From Neptuniibacter sp. (GTDB taxonomy: Bacteria > Pseudomonadota > Gammaproteobacteria > Pseudomonadales > Balneatricaceae): DNA of 10,403 bases. A program made the position numbers and the translations under genes. The stretch lies in NCBI GenBank assembly GCA_024686055.1, contig JAIBDV010000067.1, positions 1 through 10,403 on the forward strand, written 5' to 3'. The stretch's first letter is position 1. The number at the start of each line of letters is the position of its first letter. Of the stretch, positions 5,377-10,403 are shown piece after piece. The notes beneath the pieces are model-generated. The model searched no databases, was not told where the DNA came from, and was given only the letters and a program-made list of their open reading frames with translations.

Positions 5377-6722
5377 AGATGGCGCCTGGCAATTATCCGT
5401 AACCGGTATAACAGCAGTATAGCGCCGATTGTCAGACCGATAACCAGCGCCACCCAGAACCCGGCAGCCCCCATCATCGGTACCAGCAGGTCGCTGCGCC
5501 CTAGTACTATGCCCATCGGCAGGCCCACTACCCAGAAAGCAACAAACACCAGCATCAGTGGTACAAAAGTGTCTTTGTAGCCGCGCAACGCGCCAGCGCA
5601 GGCCACCTGGATGGCATCAGAGAATTGAAACAGTGCCGCGATCATCACCAGACTGGCGGCGGCTTTAATCAGTACCGGGTCAGTGGTATACCAGCTGGTT
5701 ATGAACTCAGGAATAACCAGCATAAATGATGATGAGGCTATGGCGCAGCCCAGGGCCATGCCAATGCCGGTGAAGGCTGCAAAGCGTGCGCCCTCACCAT
5801 CCCCTGCGCCCTGTAGCTGGCCAACCCGGATGGTAATGGCCATGGCGACACTCAATGGGATCATAAAGCTCAGGCCGGTGAAGCTCAGGGTGATCTGGTG
5901 AGCGGCAATCACCTGTTCACCCTGGTCGGCCAGCAGTAGCGCGATTACGGAAAACATGCTGGCTTCAATCAGCAGTGCAACGCCGATGGGCAGGCCCAGT
6001 TTGAGAAAGGCAATCAGTGGCTGTAACTGCGGCGGATGGAATCGGCTAAGCAGCTGTAGATCACAGAAGGTTGCGCTGCGCTTGAGGTAGGCCAGACCGA
6101 TCAGCAGCATCAGCCACATCACCAGTGCGGTTGCCCAGCCACAGCCTTCAGCCCCCATGGCGGGCAGGCCAAGTTTGCCGTAGATAAAGATATAGTTGAG
6201 CGGAATGTTACACAGCAGACCGAGGATGGCGATCTTCATCACTGGCCGGGTTTTACCAAAGCCTTCACTATAACTGCGTATTACCTGGTAGAGCATAAAG
6301 GCAGGAAAGCCCCAGCTGATGGCTTTGAGATAAGCAAAGGTTTTCTCCGCCAGTACAGGCTCCACCCCCATATAACGCAGAATCAGATCGCTTTTGACTA
6401 GCACCAGCGTGCTGATCACCGCCAGCATTGCTGCCACCGCAAAACCTTTGTGTAAAGTTCGGCCCGTGGAATCGCAGCGATTACGGCCTACCTGATTAGC
6501 AACCAGCGGTGTGGTGGCCATCAGTACGCCGGTGCAGGCCAGATAGAGTGGCAGCCAAATGCTGCCGCCCAGTGCTACCGCTGCCAGGTCCTGAGCGCTG
6601 GCCCGGCCCGCCATGACAGTATCTACAAATCCCATGGCTGTCTGGGCTAGCTGGGCAATCATAATCGGGCCACCTAACTGCAGCAGGATCTTGATTTCAT
6701 TAAAGCGTTGGCGAGTAAACAC
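5349..6722 (-). CDS. norM: MATE-family multidrug efflux transporter NorM/MdtK
   Basis: Inner-membrane cation-driven exporter of drugs and dyes; 457 residues with twelve predicted membrane helices, the normal MATE length. Helix 1 carries AQLAQTAMGFVDTVMAG, almost identical to E. coli MdtK. The acidic residues that bind the coupling cation in Vibrio NorM (Asp36, Glu255, Asp371) have counterparts at Asp34, Glu253 (LIEASMF) and Asp369 (FSDAIQV). Other family signatures are NIPLNYIFIYG (172-182), AAHQITLSF (273-281) and ALRGYKDT (378-385). The start is GTG at 6722, with a weak AGAAG ten bases upstream; the next Met (residue 21) would cut helix 1, so GTG is preferred. It overlaps the lipoprotein gene by 28 bases. 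Confidence 0.93.
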   Translation of the reverse strand: MFTRQRFNEIKILLQLGGPIMIAQLAQTAMGFVDTVMAGRASAQDLAAVALGGSIWLPLYLACTGVLMATTPLVANQVGRNRCDSTGRTLHKGFAVAAMLAVISTLVLVKSDLILRYMGVEPVLAEKTFAYLKAISWGFPAFMLYQVIRSYSEGFGKTRPVMKIAILGLLCNIPLNYIFIYGKLGLPAMGAEGCGWATALVMWLMLLIGLAYLKRSATFCDLQLLSRFHPPQLQPLIAFLKLGLPIGVALLIEASMFSVIALLLADQGEQVIAAHQITLSFTGLSFMIPLSVAMAITIRVGQLQGAGDGEGARFAAFTGIGMALGCAIASSSFMLVIPEFITSWYTTDPVLIKAAASLVMIAALFQFSDAIQVACAGALRGYKDTFVPLMLVFVAFWVVGLPMGIVLGRSDLLVPMMGAAGFWVALVIGLTIGAILLLYRLRIIARRHLCHNDTATP

Positions 6723-6778
6723 GGGCGGTACTTCTATAGTTGGCGTGATTCAGGTACGGGCGAACCCGGCGACGGGCA

Positions 6779-6808
6779 AGCATACAAGGGCTGAGGTTGA
6801 GGGTGCAA
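6779..6808 (-). promoter_or_regulatory. candidate sigma-70 promoter for norM
   Basis: On the minus strand TTGCAC (6808-6803) and TATGCT (6784-6779) are 18 bases apart, about 57 bases upstream of the norM GTG. It would give norM and the lipoprotein gene a transcript separate from bepA, consistent with the hairpin that lies between. Only a sequence match. Confidence 0.35.
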
Positions 6809-6839
6809 TGGATGGCTGGTGCGGTGGCGTGTTTTTCTG

Positions 6840-6873
6840 ATTACCCTGAGCCTTTTAACCGGCTCAGGGTAAT
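6840..6873. terminator. 13-bp perfect hairpin after bepA, no U-tract
   Basis: ATTACCCTGAGCC (6840-6852) pairs perfectly with GGCTCAGGGTAAT (6861-6873) around an 8-base loop. On the minus strand it begins 20 bases after the bepA stop, so it probably ends or protects that mRNA, but it is followed by CAGAAAAAC rather than a T run. A second, mutually exclusive hairpin can form from TCAGGGT (6864-6870) with ACCCTGA (6877-6883). Confidence 0.55.
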
Positions 6874-6892
6874 CTGACCCTGAAAGGACGGC

Positions 6893-8338
6893 TCAGAATG
6901 TCTGTTTCATCTGTTCGCGGATCTTTTTGGCTTCGTGTTCCAGCTGGTCGAATTGCTGCTTGTCGGCTTCACTGAGGCCTTTTTCTCTGCGGGCGAACTT
7001 AATCTGGCGCATCGCCTTGTCGATATTACCAACCAGCATGAAATACTCGGTGCGGGCTTTATGGACGCCGCTCTTGTCATCCGCCAGACCGTATAATTCG
7101 GCCAGTTGGTAGTGGAGGTGGACATCGGTGGGGCGTTTGAGCGTCAGTTTGCGATACAGCTTGAGTGATGCCTTGATCTGGCCACTCTGATGCAGAGCTT
7201 CGGCCAGGCGCTGTTCCAGTGGGAAGCTGCCAGGATAGAGGGACAGCTGGGTCTTGAGTAGTTGCACCGCTTTGCCAGGCTGCTGGGCGTCGAGCAGTTG
7301 CTCAGCGCGGGTTTGCTGTACCAGCCAGTGGCGCTGCAGTTTTTTGTCCAGCTGTTGCCAGCTGGCGTTGGCTTTGTCCTGCTGGCTTGCGTTAACCCAG
7401 GCAACATAACGAGCATAGCCCAGCAGGCGGTGGTTTTTGCCGCTGGTGGCCTGTTGCTGGCCCGCCAGGGTTTGTGCCAGCCGGGCAGGGTTGCTGTCGT
7501 AGCTGGCAGTCAGGCGGGCCTTGATCAGGCCGAATAGCAAAGGGTCTTTAAAAGGGGTGCTGTCATTGCCGGTCAGCTGAGCGGCGCGGCCTTCGGAGTC
7601 GGCGATACGGTTCTTGGATAGCGGGTGGGTCGACAGAAACTCCGGTGGTCGGCTGGCATAGCGGTAGTTGTCCAGCAGGCGGCCAAACATCTTCGGCATG
7701 GCATGGGGGTTATAGCCACTGTCGATCAGGGTCTGCATGCCGATCCGGTCGGCTTCCTGTTCATTACGGCGGCTGAAGGCCAGCTGGGCGCTACTGCTGG
7801 CGGCCAGGGTCGTACTGATGGTGGCAGTGGCGGCGTCGCCGCTGACGCTTGATAGCAGAATGCCGGCCAGCATACCGGCCAGCATCAACGGTTTATTCTG
7901 GCGTTGCTGCTCCACCTGGGCGGCAAAGTGGCGCTGGCTGAGATGGGCCAGTTCGTGGGCGACCACCGAGGCCAGTTCACCTTCATTGTGAGCCGATAGC
8001 AATAGCCCGCCATTGAGGCCGATAATACCACCGGGCACGGCAAAGGCGTTAAATTGCGGGTTATCCAGACCGATAATCTCCAGCCGGGTATCGCCTAGCT
8101 GGCTGTGGCCTGCCAGCTGCCACACCAGTTGTTCCAGGTACCAGCTGCTGGCTGGGTCACGCATCAGTGGGGCCTGCCGACGCAGGCTGCGGACAAAATT
8201 ACGGCCCAGCTGATACTCGGTATCCAGCGTCATGCCGCCGTAACTGCCCTCGTTCAGGTCGGGCAGGTCAGCCTGCGCGGGTGCTTGCGTTAGAAGGCCT
8301 AATAACATCATAAAAATCAAAGTGGTGGCTGGTCGCAT
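6893..8338 (-). CDS. bepA: beta-barrel assembly-enhancing protease BepA (M48 metalloprotease with TPR)
   Basis: Periplasmic zinc protease and chaperone that helps LptD and other outer-membrane proteins fold at the BAM complex and degrades stalled ones. The 481 residues (E. coli about 487) begin with a Sec signal peptide ending AQA at 21-23. The zinc site is complete: HELAH at 128-132 (His128, catalytic Glu129, His132) and Glu193 in NEQEAD. His238 in STHPLSKNR corresponds to the E. coli His246 that gates the active site. FNAFAVPGGIIGLNGGLL (97-114) is a further family signature. The C-terminal part from about 300 has TPR-like helix pairs (for example LEQRLAEALHQSGQIKASLK). The ATG start has little Shine-Dalgarno. 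It is divergent from the second tusA-like gene, an order I recall from Pseudomonas. Confidence 0.94.
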   Translation of the reverse strand: MRPATTLIFMMLLGLLTQAPAQADLPDLNEGSYGGMTLDTEYQLGRNFVRSLRRQAPLMRDPASSWYLEQLVWQLAGHSQLGDTRLEIIGLDNPQFNAFAVPGGIIGLNGGLLLSAHNEGELASVVAHELAHLSQRHFAAQVEQQRQNKPLMLAGMLAGILLSSVSGDAATATISTTLAASSSAQLAFSRRNEQEADRIGMQTLIDSGYNPHAMPKMFGRLLDNYRYASRPPEFLSTHPLSKNRIADSEGRAAQLTGNDSTPFKDPLLFGLIKARLTASYDSNPARLAQTLAGQQQATSGKNHRLLGYARYVAWVNASQQDKANASWQQLDKKLQRHWLVQQTRAEQLLDAQQPGKAVQLLKTQLSLYPGSFPLEQRLAEALHQSGQIKASLKLYRKLTLKRPTDVHLHYQLAELYGLADDKSGVHKARTEYFMLVGNIDKAMRQIKFARREKGLSEADKQQFDQLEHEAKKIREQMKQTF

Positions 8339-8371
8339 AAGATCGCTTCGCTGGTCGCTGGCCTGCAGGAA

Positions 8372-8401
8372 TTGGTATATAGTGCTGGACTTATCTTATC
8401 T
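8372..8401 (+). promoter_or_regulatory. candidate promoter in the bepA / tusA-like divergent gap
   Basis: The 95-base gap between the two divergent genes must hold both promoters. For the plus strand TTGGTA (8372-8377) and TTATCT (8396-8401) are 18 bases apart, giving a short leader before the ATG at 8434. For bepA the minus-strand TATATA (8381-8376) is a possible -10 without a good -35. The two would overlap, so competition is possible. Both are weak matches. Confidence 0.3.
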
Positions 8402-8433
8402 GGACGCTTAGTGCCTTCACTACAGGTCACAGT

Positions 8434-8670
8434 ATGAATAGTTATTCGATAGATCAAGTGTTAGATACCAGTGGATTGAGTTGCCCATTACCGCTGTTGA
8501 AAGCCAAACAGGCGCTGAACAAGCTGGAAAAGGGGCAATTCCTGCAAGTCATTGCCACGGATGTTGGTTCAGTGCGTGACTTCAAAGCCTATACCGACCA
8601 GGCCGCTCATACCTTGCTGGAAAGCAGGGAAGAGGGTGATCACTACATCTATGTGATCCAGCGTGGCTGA
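8434..8670 (+). CDS. second TusA-family sulfur carrier (bepA-linked paralogue)
   Basis: Protein of 78 residues with the TusA/SirA-like two-layer fold. The active Cys17 is in GLSCPLPLLKAK, with CPLP in place of the CPEP of tusA, and the central VIATDVGSVRDFKAY (39-53) replaces the DPSTQRDIPKFC of true TusA. The second Cys is absent. It is therefore a paralogue, not a copy, of the gene at 3484. I recall the gene in this position beside bepA in P. aeruginosa as PA1006, linked to nitrate reductase activity, molybdenum cofactor homeostasis and IscS; transferring that role here is inference. The ATG is preceded by CAGG seven bases upstream. The permease gene follows after 20 bases and is likely co-transcribed. 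Confidence 0.9.
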   Translation: MNSYSIDQVLDTSGLSCPLPLLKAKQALNKLEKGQFLQVIATDVGSVRDFKAYTDQAAHTLLESREEGDHYIYVIQRG

Positions 8671-8690
8671 AGCCTCAGGAGCAAGCTGAA

Positions 8691-9779
8691 GTGAGAGAGA
8701 TCTTCCGCAAATGGATTGAGCGCTACTTTTCTGATGAAGAGGCGCTGGTGCTGTTTCTGCTACTGGCCGGTGCGCTGGCGGTTATTCTGACCATGGGTCA
8801 GACGCTGACGCCGGTGTTTGCCGGCATCATTCTGGCGTTTCTGATGCAGGGCGCGGTGGATTGGCTGGAGCAGAAAAAATTACCGCATATGGTCGCCGTG
8901 GTGACCGTATTCCTGGTCTTCGTCAGTGTGCTGTCAGCGTTTCTGCTGATTGTGATGCCCCAGGTGTGGCAGCAGCTGGTGAACCTGTTTAATGAGCTGC
9001 CGGGGATGGCGTCGAAACTGCAGGCAACCTTGTTGTTATTGCCAGAGCAGTACCCGGAGCTGGTCTCTGAAGCTCAGGTTACCGAAATCATTGATGCCGC
9101 CACCCGTGAGTTGTCCAAGGCCGGACAGCTGGTACTGACCTTCTCGGTGAATTCGATTGCCGGGCTGGTGACGCTGATGATCTATCTGGTGCTGGTGCCC
9201 ATTCTGGTGTTTTTCTTTCTCAAAGATGGCCGGAGCCTGACCCGCTGGTGGACCAAGTTCCTACCGGAGCGGCGCGAGATGATGGACCAGGTCTGGACTG
9301 AGATGGATGATCAGATCGCCAATTATATCCGGGGTAAGGTAATTGAGATTGTTATCGTCGGTGTGGCCAGCTATCTGTGTTTTGCCTTCTTTGGTTTGAA
9401 CTACGCTGAACTGCTGGCCATCATGGTTGGCTTGTCGGTGCTGGTGCCTTATATCGGCGCGGCATTGGTGACGTTGCCGGTGGCGCTGATCGCCTTTATT
9501 CAGTGGGGCGGCAGTAACGAGTTTATGTATCTGATGATTGGCTATGGGATTATCCAGGCGCTGGATGGCAATGTACTGGTGCCGCTGCTGTTTTCGGAGG
9601 CGGTCAATTTGCACCCGGTGGCGATTATTATTGCCGTGCTGGTATTTGGTGGGCTGTGGGGCTTCTGGGGTGTGTTCTTCGCGATACCCCTGGCAACCCT
9701 GATCAAGGCGATACTCAATGCCTGGCCTATGGCGCAGTCAAAAACGGCCGTGGACTCTCCGGGAGAGCTGGCTGGTTAA
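8691..9779 (+). CDS. PerM / AI-2E-family transporter (permease)
   Basis: Inner-membrane protein of 362 residues with about seven to eight hydrophobic segments, the usual size of the family once called UPF0118. Segments are near 17-35, 40-56, 67-89, a soluble stretch rich in acidic residues at 95-145, then 147-176, 217-236, 241-282, and 308-345. FFFLKDGRSL (174-183), IRGKVIEI (213-220), VPYIGA (252-257), and LDGNVLVPLLFSE (291-303) are typical family motifs. Substrates differ or are unknown; the autoinducer-2 role applies to one subgroup and some members act as sodium/proton antiporters, so I give no substrate. The start is GTG with AGGAG at 8677-8681 nine bases upstream. The last codons and stop form the left arm of a terminator hairpin. 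Confidence 0.9.
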   Translation: MREIFRKWIERYFSDEEALVLFLLLAGALAVILTMGQTLTPVFAGIILAFLMQGAVDWLEQKKLPHMVAVVTVFLVFVSVLSAFLLIVMPQVWQQLVNLFNELPGMASKLQATLLLLPEQYPELVSEAQVTEIIDAATRELSKAGQLVLTFSVNSIAGLVTLMIYLVLVPILVFFFLKDGRSLTRWWTKFLPERREMMDQVWTEMDDQIANYIRGKVIEIVIVGVASYLCFAFFGLNYAELLAIMVGLSVLVPYIGAALVTLPVALIAFIQWGGSNEFMYLMIGYGIIQALDGNVLVPLLFSEAVNLHPVAIIIAVLVFGGLWGFWGVFFAIPLATLIKAILNAWPMAQSKTAVDSPGELAG

Positions 9780-9800
9780 AACTTAACCAGTTGATTTTTC
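9772..9800 (+). terminator. terminator hairpin built on the permease stop codon
   Basis: CTGGTTAA (9772-9779, including the TAA stop) pairs with TTAACCAG (9783-9790) around a 3-base loop, followed by TTGATTTTTC. It fits an intrinsic terminator for the tusA-like/permease transcript, somewhat AT-rich. A diverged copy lies at 10211-10239. Confidence 0.65.
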
Positions 9801-9823
9801 TAGGAAATAATTAAAGAAAAATG

Positions 9824-9852
9824 TTGACGGCAGCGGGGTGTAATCTTACTAT
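9824..9852 (+). promoter_or_regulatory. sigma-70 promoter of the tRNA-Glu/tRNA-Gly unit
   Basis: TTGACG (9824-9829), a 17-base spacer, and TACTAT (9847-9852). AT-rich sequence just upstream (9795-9822) could act as an UP element. The bases after the -10 (ACGCCTCG) are GC-rich, as in stringently controlled stable-RNA promoters. A leader of about 24 bases contains CGTTG/CAACG (9859-9863 with 9870-9874), which can form a small hairpin. Confidence 0.8.
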
Positions 9853-9965
9853 ACGCCTCGTTGTTACGGCAACGGCCACAGCGTCCCATTCGTCTAGTGG
9901 TCCAGGACACCGCCCTTTCACGGCGGTAACAGGGGTTCGAACCCCCTATGGGACGCCATTCTTTC
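9850..9965 (+). repeat. direct repeat, copy 1: -10 end, leader, tRNA-Glu
   Basis: These 116 bases are identical to 10288-10403. Identity begins inside the -10 hexamer (TATACGCCTCG) and runs through the 24-base leader, the tRNA and at least seven bases beyond it. Weaker similarity continues upstream to 9772. Confidence 0.95.
9883..9958 (+). tRNA. tRNA-Glu (anticodon UUC), copy 1
   Basis: 76 bases with encoded CCA. The acceptor stem GTCCCAT (9883-9889) pairs with ATGGGAC (9948-9954), the discriminator is G, and the anticodon stem CCGCC/GGCGG encloses the loop CTTTCAC with anticodon TTC at 9917-9919. The T arm contains GGTTCGAACC. The product is a substrate for TusA-dependent wobble thiolation. 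It is followed after 40 bases by tRNA-Gly under the same promoter. Confidence 0.97.
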
Positions 9966-9998
9966 TTCACTCTGTTTGTCAGGTGTCGAAAGAGATCA

Positions 9999-10074
<76 letters not shown>

Positions 10075-10101
10075 AATTATCCAGTCATGTACTGGAGCAA
10101 G

Positions 10102-10125
10102 AACCAGCCTAGGGCTGGTTTTTTT
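10102..10125 (+). terminator. intrinsic terminator of the tRNA-Glu/tRNA-Gly unit
   Basis: AACCAGCC (10102-10109) pairs with GGCTGGTT (10113-10120), followed by a run of seven T (10119-10125). A smaller hairpin, CCAGT/ACTGG (10081-10085 with 10091-10095), stands between the tRNA-Gly end and this terminator. Confidence 0.9.
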
Positions 10126-10210
10126 GCGTCTGGGCGCTGGTGATGCAGGTTGCGCTGTCGGGCTTGCAAGGGCAGGGCGCTTAGCTGATTAATGATGGCT
10201 AGTCATTGTT

Positions 10211-10239
10211 CTGGTTGATACTTAACCAATTGATTTATT
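10211..10239 (+). terminator. diverged copy of the permease terminator hairpin
   Basis: TGGTTGA (10212-10218) can pair with TTAACCA (10222-10228) with one G-U pair and a 3-base loop, followed by ATTGATTTATTT. It matches 9772-9799 closely at offset 439 although there is no permease gene here, so it appears to be a by-product of duplication. It may still act as a backup terminator before the second tRNA-Glu promoter. Confidence 0.5.
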
Positions 10240-10261
10240 TGGAAAAACTTTCAAAGATCTA

Positions 10262-10290
10262 TTGACTCAAGGGCAGCTGTTCAATAATAT
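10262..10290 (+). promoter_or_regulatory. sigma-70 promoter of tRNA-Glu copy 2
   Basis: TTGACT (10262-10267), a 17-base spacer, and TAATAT (10285-10290); the geometry is the same as at 9824-9852 but the -10 is closer to consensus. The spacer bases differ completely from copy 1, while the discriminator and leader downstream are identical. Confidence 0.8.
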
Positions 10291-10403
10291 ACGCCTCGTT
10301 GTTACGGCAACGGCCACAGCGTCCCATTCGTCTAGTGGTCCAGGACACCGCCCTTTCACGGCGGTAACAGGGGTTCGAACCCCCTATGGGACGCCATTCT
10401 TTC
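10288..10403 (+). repeat. direct repeat, copy 2: -10 end, leader, tRNA-Glu
   Basis: Identical to 9850-9965 and still identical where the window ends, so the true right end of the repeat lies outside. Upstream, 10211-10287 resembles 9772-9849 with many changes and one length difference. Confidence 0.95.
10321..10396 (+). tRNA. tRNA-Glu (anticodon UUC), copy 2
   Basis: Identical base for base to copy 1 at 9883-9958, offset 438, with anticodon TTC at 10355-10357 and encoded CCA. It has its own promoter and is separated from tRNA-Gly by a terminator. The window ends seven bases later, so whether another tRNA follows in this unit cannot be seen. Confidence 0.97.

Overview
The window looks like ordinary housekeeping chromosome from a marine-type gammaproteobacterium, probably in the Oceanospirillales/Pseudomonadales range. 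Three things suggest this. The CcoN fragment and the NorM, BepA, RlmM and TusA proteins resemble their Pseudomonas and Enterobacteria counterparts along their whole length. The chain bepA / small TusA-like gene / PerM-type permease is one I recall from Pseudomonas. The tRNA genes are of gammaproteobacterial type with encoded CCA. This placement is inferred from recognition, not from a search. I see no phage, transposon, CRISPR or toxin-antitoxin genes.

Layout. Bases 1-839 (minus) are the 5' part of ccoN, the catalytic subunit of a cbb3 cytochrome oxidase, running off the left edge. A 381-base AT-rich gap with a perfect FNR/Anr box separates it from a divergent pair on the plus strand: a small alpha/beta hydrolase (1221-1826) overlapping rlmM, a 23S rRNA 2'-O-methyltransferase (1819-2883). 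A 34-base perfect palindrome lies between rlmM and a convergent ABM-fold monooxygenase-like gene (2956-3237, minus). Next on the plus strand come tusA with a TTG start (3484-3720) and a proQ/finO-type RNA chaperone gene (3727-4254). A two-way terminator separates these from a minus-strand pair: norM (5349-6722) and a DUF3080-type lipoprotein (4306-5376), which overlap by 28 bases. Also on the minus strand is bepA, a periplasmic M48 protease (6893-8338). Divergent from it are a second TusA-family gene (8434-8670) and a PerM/AI-2E-type permease (8691-9779). The right end holds tRNA-Glu(UUC), tRNA-Gly(GCC), a terminator, and a second tRNA-Glu(UUC) with its own promoter.

Themes. Several genes act in RNA and translation (rlmM, proQ, tusA for tRNA thiolation, three tRNAs), in the envelope (bepA, norM, lipoprotein, permease) and in respiration (ccoN with the FNR box). 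The TusA paralogue next to bepA has a Pseudomonas counterpart that I recall being linked to nitrate respiration and molybdenum homeostasis. The most instructive DNA-level structure is a diverged tandem duplication of about 439 bp. It begins in the last codons of the permease gene and has carried a terminator hairpin, a sigma-70 promoter and tRNA-Glu into a second copy. I found no convincing undescribed multi-gene system.
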